Source: Papaver somniferum
Lineage: Eukaryota > Streptophyta > Magnoliopsida > Ranunculales > Papaveraceae
Direction: 5' to 3'
DNA: 64,000 nucleotides
Assembly: GCF_003573695.1 (NCBI RefSeq)
Contig: NC_039363.1
Location: 166,300,747 to 166,364,746 of the forward strand
Position 1 is the first letter of the stretch; every line of letters starts with the position of its first letter. This document shows, piece by piece, positions 1 through 11,072 of this stretch. The position numbers and the translations under genes were made by a program. The notes under the pieces were generated by a model. It was not told the DNA's origin, did no database searches, and saw nothing but the letters and a program-made list of their open reading frames with translations.

Positions 1-933
1 TCACCATATCACTTTATGTTTTTACTTTTGCAACCTTTATGTTATATCTATGTGATTTGGTGGGTCATTAACATCGACTTGTTATTGCTGTTAGGATGAA
101 ATAGTGTGATTGAGTTACTACAAAAAGAGAAAAAAAAAAGAGACCGACCAATTGACCAAACGGAATAAATTTGACACTTGGATAAAGCAATATGTGTGTG
201 TTCTCCCTGTCTCCGTCGCCTAAGCAAGCGTGGAGTGCAGGATCTAAGGGAACTATCATGTAATCTGCTAACAAGAAACATGCGCTTGGATCCACAAGAT
301 CCAATCATGATGTCAAAAAAAAAATGTTATGGTGCAATAAAATCGACTCATGGTTCCCTTGTATATGCCAGTGAGTCGATCCAGATTTAAGTTTATTGAC
401 TGCTGGTTCCCTTGTATATGCCAGTGTGTTGATATTAGAATTCAGACCAGTAGCTCAATCCAATAGGAGTCATAGGTTCATCATTGGTAGCGACCTTCAG
501 ACAGATATGGGAAACATCGATCACTTTAGTAAACATCGCAACCATCTATATCTATTTCCATCTTCTTTATCTATTCATTTGTAATTGTGGTTTGTTAGTT
601 TCCGAGATTGTGGCTTGTTCAACTTTCTTAACAGAGCTTAATTTATATATATTAATTTGGATTCATAAAAAGGTACCTCCTTTTGCAACCATTTTGGATT
701 CATTCATGGATTTTTCACAGGTAGATGGAGTTTGAAAAATAGGTTTTGCAGGGAAACCTCTTGTAAACCTTCATGAGACTATAACTCGTCTACTAGGGAC
801 ACCTAGGGGTTTAAAGGCTTGTTATTCATGCTAAGAGTAACCGTAGCCTCGACGAGACGGAGTTGTATGTATTTTTTATAATTATTTTGTTTGATTTGCT
901 CGAGGACTAGCAAAGTCTAAGTGTGGGGGAATT
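1..933 (+). mobile_element. Athila-like element A: 3' internal non-coding end and polypurine tract
   Basis: This is the 3' untranslated end of a Ty3/gypsy element whose body lies outside the window. No credible coding sequence is present. At 763-860 there is a block (CTTCATGAGACT, then CTCGTC, then ACTAGGGACACCTAG) that recurs in closely similar form at 61157-61230 in element B, just before that element's polypurine tract. A purine-rich tract ending GTGTGGGGGAATT (921-933) lies directly before the LTR, the normal primer position for plus-strand synthesis. A short duplication of GGTTCCCTTGTATATGCCAG occurs at about 352 and 404. The Athila-like assignment rests on the layout shared with B and on the LTR style. 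Confidence 0.7.
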
Positions 934-2018
934 TGATATGTGTCTAAAACACCTTAATATTTATCTATTGTTTATGCTTTCTTTGCTAAGTTTTCTTGTA
1001 AATTATGTATCTTATGTTCGTTTTTGAGTATTTAGGTACTTTGGAGTCATTTGGAATAAAATCATGTCGGCTTTAGTGATGCAATTATTGTCTGAAAAGC
1101 ATGAAAATTCTAGTGATGAAAAGACATTGAAGAGCAGAAGTGAACCTGAGAAATAAGAGACGGATGTTGTTGGTGAAAGAATTCAAAGAAGAGCAAAAGC
1201 GTCATTTCTGGAACAAATGCTATCGGGAGTTCGGCCAAAGATAAAAGGGCTACTATGGAGTCACTAAATGTTGTCATTTTGGTGGCCTGTATTTTTTGGG
1301 TGCCTATAGCACTTCGTATCATTACTACACCCTAGAACTCAGATGAGCATTCATTTCTCAATCATTTGGGTTCTAACACACAGAGAAGAGATGGCGACAC
1401 TAGTGATATGAGAGGAAGAGAAATCGAGAGAATTCAAGGAGAGATTGAGAAAATGAAGAACTGAATTTGATGTTGTTCAATGATGGAGAACCAAAAGGGG
1501 TTTGTTGTTAATTACAGATTCAGTGAAGAACACAAAGAAATGGGATCTGAAGCAGAGTTAGTGTTTCTAAAGCTCAAATTAATGAGATGGAATCGAGAAT
1601 GGGTTTGTTTCTGCGATTCAGATGAAGCTGAGCAGTTAATTAAGAGAATGGTGATTTGGGTTAGCTCCAAAGATGAATTTACAAAAGAAGGAAGTTAGGG
1701 AATTGTTGTATTGAAATTCAGGGGAAATTGAAGAAAATCTGGTGAGATTGTTGTTGAGTTTCAGATGAAGAAATTGGTAAATGGGTCTGGAGGTAATGGT
1801 AGCAGTGGCAGTGAAGTTACAGGGATTGGTGCTGCTATTGTGTACAACATGAAGAGATATTTGGACAGAATGGAACTGTGGTATGCATAGCCATGATGGA
1901 TGGATTGCACTTGTGAAGCGTAATGATGGTGCAACACAATCTCAAGACAGTGCAAATGGCTCAGGCCTAGGCCAAGACCATTCAGCCCAGTTAGCCGAGT
2001 CAGTAGCTGGCTCTGACA

Positions 2019-2096
2019 TTGACTCGGTCTGACTTTCTGAGTTAGTCAAGTTGACCCGAGTCGACTCAGTTGACTTGACTGAGTTGAGTTTTGACC
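2019..2096 (+). promoter_or_regulatory. cluster of TTGAC (W-box) motifs in LTR U3
   Basis: TTGAC followed by C or T occurs five times within about 80 bases on the plus strand (near 2019, 2051, 2070, 2075 and 2091), and GTCAA near 2045 gives one more on the other strand. TTGAC[C/T] is the established core bound by plant WRKY factors. The cluster lies about 200 bases upstream of the TATA box at 2292, a sensible place for an LTR enhancer. Function is inferred from position and motif only. Confidence 0.4.
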
Positions 2097-2291
2097 GGTG
2101 ACCGTGTGGATTTTGCCGGTCACCTGAGCTGTTTTCCGATCACTTTGCCGGCCAATTTCCGGCGCTGGTACCAGCTTTCCGGTGACATGTTTTTGGCAGA
2201 ATTTCTACATGAGTTTTTCTCACATATTGGCTTGGTGAATATTTATCTAATGGACTTTGAAGACTAAACCTAATTTTGGGAAGCAAAGGAT

Positions 2292-2299
2292 TATAAAAG
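2292..2299 (+). promoter_or_regulatory. TATA box of LTR A
   Basis: TATAAAAG occurs about 1.36 kb into the LTR and would place U3 upstream and R-U5 downstream. It is the best TATA match I saw in this LTR. Confidence 0.45.
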
Positions 2300-3227
2300 A
2301 AATACTTCTACAACTTGGATATCACGTATTATTTTCTACTTGGAGCTTTGGAGAGAACTTCTTCTAGGGTTTGCTTTCGTTTGTTTTCATCTTCTTTATT
2401 TTATTGATTATGATTATGATGAACTCCATTGTTATGAGTAACTAAATACTACTATTGGTTATGGGATAAAAGTTGATTTCTCAAATATGTTATTTGAATC
2501 TATGGATTAGTTTTGTCTCAATATTTTATTGTTTATGGTCCATGGTCTATATTGTTATAGGATTTGATTGTTTGATTGGTTGAGTCCGGAATCAATCCGA
2601 TTTGCATTCATATCTAAAGCTATACTAGGGTTTTCAATACGAAAAAGTTGTTTCTCCCTGATTTTAAGTAGCATAATTGTGGGTAGTGCTTGTAGCGATA
2701 TATCCTACTAGTCACATATGAATCATAAGCTTGGTTAAATCGAATTAGTGATTTTACACGTTTGATTGCTTTGATTAGGCTTATTCCATAAATCTTAAAG
2801 CTTTTAGAGAGTTAAACTTAATTGTGCTTTTACACTTTGGGTTACTTTCTAAGAAGAATTCGCATATGCATCTTTTAATGCGGTTCTGATGAAATTAGGG
2901 AATTAGCGGGATATTCTTGCGATCAAGGTATCCTAGGGCTTTTAATAGATGAGAGATTAAAATATCAATTCTAGTCATTGATGAAAATACATGTTTGTGA
3001 ATGATACTATCCCGTGACGAATATGTTCTCCTTATTGATTATTCCAACTATTTGCTTTGCTTTACTTTATTTTATTTGCTAAAACAAAAATCCCCCTTGG
3101 TTATCTTAGAAACTGAAAATTACATAACAAAAGCCTCTATGTGGATACGAACTCTTTCCTACCACTTACTATATTATTGTAGTTAAGTAAGAAAGTGAAA
3201 TTATATTCGACGGTTGATAACCGATCA

Positions 3228-3330
3228 CCCCGCCCCAATTCATGTGGGTAACAGGGCGGGTATGGGTATTTTTTTTTTTACGAACGGGGCCCTAACTGGG
3301 ATAGGCATACCCGCCCAATGACCATCCCTA
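3228..3330 (-). mobile_element. hAT-type MITE terminal fragment
   Basis: Read on the minus strand from 3330 the sequence begins TAGGGATGGTCATTGGGCGG and continues with GGGCGGGTATGGG-type repeats, the typical terminus of a class of plant hAT MITEs. The other terminus is missing; the sequence runs directly into the end of LTR A. The simplest reading is that element A inserted into, or recombined with, this MITE. Confidence 0.5.
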
Positions 3331-6300
3331 CATACCTTCCATATTCCTTAACGCTCAGAAACCCTACAATGTCTTTCCATTTCCTCTTCAACAATATAAG
3401 GTATTCCCAATGCAATTACTCCCATTCGAGAGTAAATTCTTGGCGACTTTACATAAGTAAAACGCTGATTCTCTCTATAAAATATCTCATCCCATTCGAG
3501 AACAACATCCGATCCACCTGTTGAACATGTAAGTTTCATCTCTTTTCTTGCTTCCTTCTTTGTTTTTTCTACTTATTTTGTTGATTACTTCATTAGCATT
3601 CTACATTGTGGACTCAATTCTTATTTTGTATTTGTTTTAGCAAATTTAGTTAAATTTTCAATTAAGTATAATAGTTTAGCACATTGATCCAGTTAGATCG
3701 AAATCTGAAATCTGGGCTTTGTTAATTACGTGATTTTGATTGTGGGTTTGTTTGATTCAAGACAGCGCCCCGACTGCAAGGAGAGGAGTTTGGCTATCAG
3801 CATTTCGTGCCTCTTATATCTTACAAATTGAATTGCCAATTTTCCAGCAGATTCGTTTACATGCTAATGGGTAGATATATTGGATATCAGCATAGTCCTT
3901 CATGTTAGAAAATTTAATTCATTAGAAATGTGTTCTCTGCTGCTCCTGCTTGAAGCCTTGAACCCATTCTATGCCTCTGTAGCATATGGTTATCAACTTA
4001 TCATGTATGCCCATTCCATGATTGAGAATATATAACCCGTCGTTCTTTGTTAATGATTTGATGGAAGACAAAATAAAACTCAATAGGCTTTGAACAAGGT
4101 ATGTTTCTATAAGAATTAATGCTACTGTATTATGTGTTTAATTTGATTGTTATTTTCAATGTGGATGTTAATGGAGTTTCATTAGGCAATCTTGGGTTTG
4201 GATAGAAAGAATATGAGAATCAGGTTAGAATCAAACGGTAATAGTGGGGTAATACCATATTATGTCGTGGAGCTTTTTTGTCAATCCTATTTTGTTTTTT
4301 CCTGTTCTGTTTATTAATTTGTTAGAATGGATCCGTTTATTTTTTGCCTCTTGAATTTGCAGTCTTTAGTAAAGCCACAGTTTCCGAAACTTCTCACAAC
4401 AAATTGAAAAATCTGTATACACATAGGACCACAACTAATATGGATATCGTGTGTAGTCTTAAGAATAGTATGGTGATCCATTCCCCGTATTTTTTCCCTT
4501 TGCTCATTTTGTAGGACAATGTAGTTGTATACTAAATCACTACCTTTTAATTTGAATAAGTAGATTCTGTTTTGATTTACATATATGCTTATGCCTACGT
4601 TATTGTCGTTTATAGGTGGTGGCAGAATCTTGGAGTTGTGACTGAAAGGAACTTTGCTAGAGACAACCCGGATTGGATCTTTTTATGCAGCTTGGGGATT
4701 TTTGTATTAGTACCGAACTATAACGATGCAGAGAATGGCTTTAAATACTCGCGGTATATTGTTCATAGTTCGTTAGAAGAACTTGATGTCAGTAAAGGTA
4801 ATTATTGATAACCTGGGTAATTATAAAAAGTCTTAATAGCTAAGCCAGTAAAAGGTACGTTTTGGAGGACTGAAAGTAGTTGTTTAGTCAACTTATAACT
4901 CAAATTTGAACTAGGTTATTCATGTGCCTAAATGTAATTTCAGTTTACATTATAGGCGGAATACAAAGTTTAGAAAGCTATCGTATTATATGAAGATATG
5001 TTTATTACCAGTTTACAATACAACTAATTAATGAAATTTTTACCTTTAGATATTAATTTGGTTGCTTTATAGATTTTTTTCTTTTAGCTTTTACCTGAGG
5101 CGGTATATTGCAAATGAAGTCAATCATTTCTAATGAGTCTATACGTAATGGAGATCTGGAAATGTATTACATGTGCTTACTTAAATTCAAGGTTTGTGTG
5201 AGAATCCGTCATTGATCCTGTATGTCTGCCATCCTGGTGGAATAGCTGAATATTTGGATCATGTTATATATGGTGTTCTTTCATTAAAGGTGTGATTGCA
5301 GGCTTATACTGTTTGACAGTTTTAACTATACTTGCCATCATTCCACCCGTGGTCCTGCTCTAACTCGCGCCACAACATTTGCGCTAGAGGTGGCTTCTTT
5401 CCGTATTATCTACAGTTCCACGTATACTAATAAGTTGCCTATGAGAAAATAATTCATTCACTTGCATACTCTGCGACAACTGCCACATGATGTGCACGGT
5501 GAGAAGGGAATGACTAGGTCGCGGTAGGTAGTTGTGTGTCCAATATTTGTAGTTGTGCATCTAATCTTTTTTGCAACTTTATAATCTTTTCTTTTTAGTT
5601 GTGAGTTTTTTTCTTTTTCCATTGTTTATATATGTTTCTTACTTTTAATAAATGGTCCTCTTTTGTATGTTTTCATTTCTTTCAAGCACTAAGTTTCAAT
5701 TGTGGTGTTCTTTGTCTCCTGGAGTAGAATTGAACAAGCTAAAGGTATATTGTACTATTGTTGTTTGTGATATAAATATGCTAATCCTATAACACATTTG
5801 TATTGCACTTCATGCAGACCTGGGTAATTGGTACGCAGAAGAGGTTTTCACTGAGTCATCTTTATGCTGTTATGAGCATGGGTGGTTGATGATGGCGGCG
5901 ATGGGGAGGTTAAGAGAGTAAGATCCATTTCAAATTTAAAATCAAAGTTGATGGCAGCGGCATGCAATATTAGTTTGCAAACACAAGACTGAAGACCTAT
6001 TGTGGTGTTCTTTGTTGTCCGTTAGAGTACTGTTAATTGTGGTGTTCTTTGTTGCATGGGGTAGAATTGACCAAGCAAAGATATGTTGGTCCTTTAGAGA
6101 ACTATTTGTTGTTTGTATACCCTAGACAGAACTCTTCCTCCATCAAATCTCTCATCAGTGGAGTGGGGGCGATCAATAAGCACATTAATGGGTTTCCGCC
6201 TGATTTGAGCTGCCAGTAATGGAACAATAAGCACATTAATGGGTTTGATCAATTTTTCTCATGAGGTTTATGTATTACTCTTGTTTCAAAAGCGTAGATG

Positions 6301-6939
6301 GCCTGCATCGTTTTACTGATCATGTTTCGATGTAGCTTTTAATCTAGAAGATGTAAATATGAACGTCATAAAGTGAGACGATTTCGCTGTCAACTTCTAT
6401 CGATTGTTGAAGTAATACTGCATTTTTTGTGACCTACTTTGACCTTTACTAACACATGGATCTAATAAGAACTTTAATTTCAGTTTCAATTTGTTGAAAC
6501 TATAAAAGTTTTGTACTTAATATTCATTTTACCTTTGTTTATTACCATCGTAATCACCCCTTCATGTACCCGAAACCGAGAATCTTTAGATATAGTCAGG
6601 ATGCACGCAACGTCTTCTCTTCAAATATTTTATTGTCCGTGTAATAATTTAGAACATCAAAATTAGGTTCTAGCAATGGCAAAACACGTATACATGTACA
6701 ATTTGAAAATTTACAAATGACCAAAGATTGGATCATTTCATTTTCTCCATAGCTTCATACCACTACTACACTCGAATATTGAATTCTCTCCATATGATTC
6801 ATACCACTAATGCAGGAATCAAATTCAAGATTATAACCAATCAAAATATATCTTCTGATGCCTTCTGCCGGACTCGGCTGAAAAACCGTATCTCCGAATT
6901 AGTGTTTAGAGAATATTTGATGTCCCAGCTAACACTCAC
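3331..6939. other. unassigned intergenic or decayed gene-like DNA
   Basis: No open frame longer than about 100 codons and no recognisable protein family is present. The texture is intron-like in places: CTGTTGAACATGTAAGTTTC near 3520 looks like a splice donor, and T-rich tracts precede AG dinucleotides near 4616 and 5300. A segment starting TGTGGTGTTCTTTGT occurs three times (about 5701, 6001 and 6039), two of the copies continuing into GTAGAATTGA[A/C]CAAGC. A 22-base segment around AATAAGCACATTAATGGG is repeated at about 6174 and 6227. It may be a decayed transcription unit or a non-coding RNA locus; I see nothing that decides. Confidence 0.3.
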
Positions 6940-7499
6940 TGTGAAGTATGCTTATATCCAAATATGGTACATTATCAACTCTATATTCAAATCATTGAAA
7001 CATTTTTCAGTAATGATAATAACCGTTTTCACACACTATTAGCATCAAAGCAATTTTCAAGTTATTGAAATGTCAACATGACTTTCGTCACGAGTAAAGA
7101 TGAATATGGCTAAAGTGAAAGCTTGCCAACACATATTCCGAGAAATATGTAAGCGAGATATCCTCAGCTCGAATCTCAAATGTGTATAGTAGAAAACTAT
7201 ATCGTAAAACGACTTATGTCTCAATATAGGAGATATAGAAGAAATAGACTTTCCAAGTGATAGATGAGTTTAAGTCTCCACATAGCTTTTTTCGATGAAG
7301 TTCCACAAGCTCTCCTTAGTAGTTCTTCGTCTTCAAGTGATAAACGCCGTGAAGTCTAAGCTCAACTACACTATCTATGTCCTAGTCCGAGACATCTATA
7401 AATAGGCTAGAAATCAAGACTTATATTTTTTATCACTAAAATTGACAAACATGCTTGATATAGAAACGCATGCGAGTTCGACCGATCAATGCTCTAACA
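6940..7499 (-). mobile_element. 3' LTR (truncated) of Sirevirus-like element C
   Basis: On the minus strand this starts TGTTAGAGCATTGATCGGTC directly after a polypurine tract and matches the first roughly 560 bases of the 5' LTR at 13053-13612 with scattered differences. Homology fades below about 6945 (minus-strand distal end), whereas the 5' LTR continues for 2.54 kb, so this copy has lost its distal three quarters. The open frame spanning 6728-7042 crosses the boundary and is not a gene. Confidence 0.75.
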
Positions 7500-7515
7500 A
7501 TCTCCCCCTTTGTCA
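7500..7515 (-). promoter_or_regulatory. polypurine tract of element C
   Basis: On the minus strand the sequence GACAAAGGGGGAGAT directly precedes the LTR start TGTTAGAGC. This is the plus-strand priming site typical of Ty1/copia Sirevirus and Tork elements. Further purine tracts of the same type lie inside the element at 7915-7928 and 8158-8166. Confidence 0.8.
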
Positions 7516-9005
7516 ATTTTAGCGACAAAACTATCAATAATATGGAATATAAAATAAATAAAATTGTAGCTTCTCATCCACATGCTTGATCTCCTTGGCA
7601 TCTTCAACATGACTCGAAATCTTCGTCACTTCCAAGTACTCCAATAATTCCAAAGGTTGTAAGTTTAGCACCATCGTTAGTTGAAGATCCGTAGCTATAA
7701 CAACGAGAAAACAAATGCTCTCAATCATTGTTATACAGTGTCATAGTATTATTACACAACATCAAAGTTCAATTGTATCACAACTTTGACAATAACACTA
7801 TGGTGATATGTATCACTCCCTCTTAGTCAATGCTACATCTCAACATGAAAACCATTTCCCCTTACATAATGATCTGTAAACCATATGTATTTGTAGTGTG
7901 AACTACACATTAATTCTCCCCCTTTTTGTCAATAAAATTGGTAAAGGTACGAAAATTAGTGGGATCCTAATGAAATTTCCACGGAGATACTTCATGACCA
8001 AAGGTGCATTAACATACCAACAAATTTAGATGCCATCATAAAGCCGAAGATAAATGCATTCATCAAGGAATTTGTAAAGATACAGGATAACCCATATAAT
8101 ATTCCACATCCGCACTATCCACAAAGATATGGAAATTAAGCACAATCTCAAAAGAACTCTCCCCCATAAAATGTCATTCCCGAAAGAACAACAAAGGCGA
8201 CCTTCCTTTCACAAAAAAAGAAGGATTTCTTTGGATATAACCAAATCACATGAGAACATGAATTTGTATCCAAAATATTCAATTGAATTATCCACAAGAG
8301 AACCCATGATTAATTCAATCGAAATATACAACCAAATTGACCACAAGAAACTGATCAATTCAATTGGTCATGCTCGTCATAAGAGAACTTACGGAGCAAC
8401 AACTAAATTAACCACAAGAGAATGATCAATTCAGTTATTTATGCTCAAACATAAGAAACCTTACTGAGCAACACAGTATATGCACAAAAATGTGGATCGG
8501 ATATCGACCAATACTTCGGAATAGACAAGGATTCATTATATTCTTCATCACTATTTGCACAATGACATATAATAGACTTAATCCTTGTAAACAAAAGTTT
8601 TATCCTTTCTTTTTATTAATATAATGACATAAAACGCTTTAACTTTTTTAATGTCAAAAGTTCTTTCTATCTTTTATCAACAAATTCATATTGACATAAT
8701 AGAGATAACTTTTGAACAAGTATGGGACAGTGAAGGTTCACGGACGTAAACTACATATCCCATAACAATTTGTAATATACCAAATCATAAATATTAAAAT
8801 TGCAAACATCATCTTCCAAAATACTTTAGAATTTAACCAAATAAATCTAAAAACATGAAGATGAAAACGTTGGACATAGCTATGTGTACTCACAATAATG
8901 GCTATTCCAAACCCTAGTTATTTTTCTAAAAACATGAAAAAAGAATATTTACTAGACATTGAATCAAAAACAACTCTAAAAACGAAGAGCAATCACAAGA
9001 AATAA
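7516..9005 (-). mobile_element. element C internal region, 3' non-coding part
   Basis: This is AT-rich DNA between the last ORF remnant and the polypurine tract of C. It contains extra copies of the GGGGGAGA tract (minus strand). Short stretches align with the equivalent part of element D, for example CTCTTAGTCAATGCT at 7820-7834 against 15236-15250, and the ATTAAGCAC...CTCTCCCCC block at 8135-8166 against 16251-16276. No protein domain is recognisable, and the plus-strand frame at 8129-8425 has no support. Confidence 0.6.
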
Positions 9006-9554
9006 TCAGAGTTCCGGTACGGAAGCTTCACTGGTTCCAAGACCTTCAAGCTTGTGACTAACTGTATCAACTGCGTCTTCGGAGAAGATATCCTCATTGA
9101 GAAGATCCTTAACTTGTGACTTCATGAGAACAAGATCAGAGTCAACCTTTTTAAACTCAGCAAACAAGTTAAGATCCTTTACAGAGTTCCCGAGCTTCAG
9201 TTGAGTCTTCCCAAGATCAGTGAGAAAACCATGAATTACTTCAGCAGAGACCATCTCAGCATTTTCTCGATCTTGGTGAGAAAACATATAGTAGCATGAG
9301 GCACATGATTCGAGTTCGTCAGATTTGAAAAGGGTTCTTTTCTTCTTCAAAAAAAACTCCAAATAAACCAAATCATCAATTGAACCGGCTGGTAAATCCC
9401 AAGAACTTGGAGTAGACCCCATCCTCAAAAGAGCACAACAAAGGTTTGCGTACTCTGTAAAAGGTTTGGTATTTATAGGTTTCACAAGAACCAGTAATTT
9501 AGGGTTTTCAAGATTGGTTCGTGACAATGTGAAGAGGTACACACACGTACACAC
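9006..9554 (-). CDS. uncharacterised ORF in element C, 182 aa
   Basis: This minus-strand frame of 182 residues lies downstream of the coiled-coil ORF in the same element and orientation. The C-terminal half (about residues 120-175) is rich in charged and leucine residues and could form helices. I recognise no retrotransposon domain: no zinc knuckle, protease, integrase or reverse transcriptase signature. It may be the continuation of the broken upstream ORF, an additional retroelement gene, or chance. No clear counterpart was seen in element D, which lowers confidence that it is a conserved gene. Confidence 0.35.
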   Translation of the reverse strand: MCTCVYLFTLSRTNLENPKLLVLVKPINTKPFTEYANLCCALLRMGSTPSSWDLPAGSIDDLVYLEFFLKKKRTLFKSDELESCASCYYMFSHQDRENAEMVSAEVIHGFLTDLGKTQLKLGNSVKDLNLFAEFKKVDSDLVLMKSQVKDLLNEDIFSEDAVDTVSHKLEGLGTSEASVPEL

Positions 9555-9912
9555 AGCTGCCGTTATACCAAAAAGGTTGTGAAGAATCTTTAACTATTAT
9601 TTGCTTGGTGAGTAAATAAAAACTCAGCTCTTAAATAAATTGTGTTCTCACAAGAGAAAAATTTAGAGCACGACAATTTGACACTCTTTTGACAAAGTAA
9701 AAACAACATAATTGAATACATATAAAATACTCATGCAACAACAAATGTTTGTAAGTGATAAACCTACTAAAAACGATAAGAACATAGTTGGAGAATCAAA
9801 ATCGTTTGTCATAGACCTGATTATATCTCACTCAGCAAGGATTTTTGTGAGTGAGAATTCAACCTTGTGATTAATTAACACAAGTATGATCCTTGAGATC
9901 AATAAATGAACG

Positions 9913-11008
9913 TTAATTATGGTTAAGCCTCCTTTTCATGATCTTTGAAGGAAAACCATTATGATGTGAAAATTTATCATAAAACTTACTATCATCAAAA
10001 TATGACGCATAATGAAAATTCTTACCTGGAGAATTTTGGCAAGAGGGAGTTGTCAGCATGTTGATAATTTCTTTATATCCTTCAATTATCCTTTTTAGGT
10101 TGATTTCCTTTTTTTCATTGCTTCCTTCTTCTGGTATCTTTCTCACATGGTGAACAACGTAATCTCCCTTATTGACAGAAGAATTTCCACAATTTTTTCT
10201 TCGTCGAAATGGTTTAGGAAGACTGCTATGTGTTTGAACATTTGAGGAACAAATTGAACTGACTTTCCTGGTGGGGTACACATGGTGTTTTAGACATACG
10301 AATGTCAGTTACACCTTTTAGAATTAAATATAAGGTGTGTTGAAGACGAATAATAGAATTGTCATTCAACCTAGGATTCCTATTTTGTTTACATGGCTCT
10401 TTTGAATCACAAAAGAGACACACTTTCTGATCACCTGAGTGATTAGACAGAACAGTCTTAACACCATTGTTGGAAGAATTCTTCCTTCTGTGTGATGTGG
10501 GTTTTCCTTGATTAGAAGGTAGAGACACATCTTTTTCAACATAAAGGGTTTTTGGTTTTTCGTCTGAACCAAAAAGTTTTCCAGTTAAATCAGAAGCAGT
10601 TGGTATGGCATACTCTTTTGAGCACTCTTGAACAGAGAGTTTATTTAGATGTTCAATTTTCAAAGCATTCTTTTTGAGATTTTTCTCTTGAAGAATCTTT
10701 AAACGAGAGTCGCGCTTACTTATCATACCAACTAGAACATTGACTTTGTGTTTCAACCGGTTGACATTATCATCCTGGATTCTAACAAGTTTTAGGATCA
10801 TATCACTCTCTTTGGTTGCATTCCTTTCAACTTCAGAGACAAACTTGTCGGTAAGGTAGTCAGGAAAACACTTGTCAATGTACGTTTGTTTCCTTTGAAA
10901 ATAAGGTTCTTCTATATTCGAGATTGACAAATCTTTCTCTTTAATAGACTTTAAGGAAACAAAACTTTTATTTCTGGTGATGCGTTTATCAGAGACAATA
11001 TCATCCAT
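9913..11008 (-). pseudogene. coiled-coil retroelement protein of element C (frameshifted)
   Basis: The frame starts at an ATG at 11008, about 50 bases after the primer-binding site, the same position at which the intact relative in element D starts (ATG 17656). It encodes a Ser/Lys-rich, strongly helical protein. Residues after the first 90 contain heptad-like Leu/Ile patterns, followed by a CLFC...C cluster and the segment RLQHTLYLILKGV, which matches LLQHTVVKILKRV in the D protein. The first frame stops at 10226; coding continues in another frame at 10281-9913, with KRIIEGYKEII resembling RMRKSYENLI in D. The copy is therefore broken by a frameshift near 10270. It may derive from a Sirevirus-type gag, but no complete zinc knuckle or pol domain is visible. 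Function unknown. Confidence 0.6.
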
Positions 11009-11058
11009 CCTCTGATCGCTACAAACACAGACTTGTAAGGTCTTTAATGTGTTTGCCT

Positions 11059-11070
11059 GCTCTGATACCA
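11059..11070 (-). promoter_or_regulatory. primer-binding site of element C (tRNA-iMet)
   Basis: On the minus strand TGGTATCAGAGC follows two bases after the LTR end (...TTTTCA). This 12-mer is complementary to the 3' end of plant initiator tRNA-Met and is diagnostic for Ty1/copia elements. Confidence 0.92.
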
Positions 11071-11072
11071 AT

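Larger units (their letters stand above)
934..3227 (+). mobile_element. 3' LTR of Athila-like element A
   Basis: A long terminal repeat of about 2.3 kb begins TGATATGTGTC directly after a polypurine tract and appears to end in GATAACCGATCA at 3227, giving the usual TG...CA termini. The distal part has an Athila-style U5 ending (a ...GTGGATACGAACTC... segment about 85 bases before the end). A TATA box lies at 2292-2299. The partner 5' LTR is outside the window, so the target duplication cannot be checked and the right boundary is inferred from the style of the terminus and the abrupt change to MITE-like sequence. Small open frames in it are fortuitous. Confidence 0.7.

Noticed and set aside
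8129..8425. 98-codon plus-strand frame
   Set aside because: Antisense to element C, low-complexity and repetitive (CACAAGAGAA words), no family match.
11059..11070. tRNA gene at TGGTATCAGAGC sites
   Set aside because: Only the 12 bases complementary to the tRNA 3' end are present, next to LTR ends; these are primer-binding sites.
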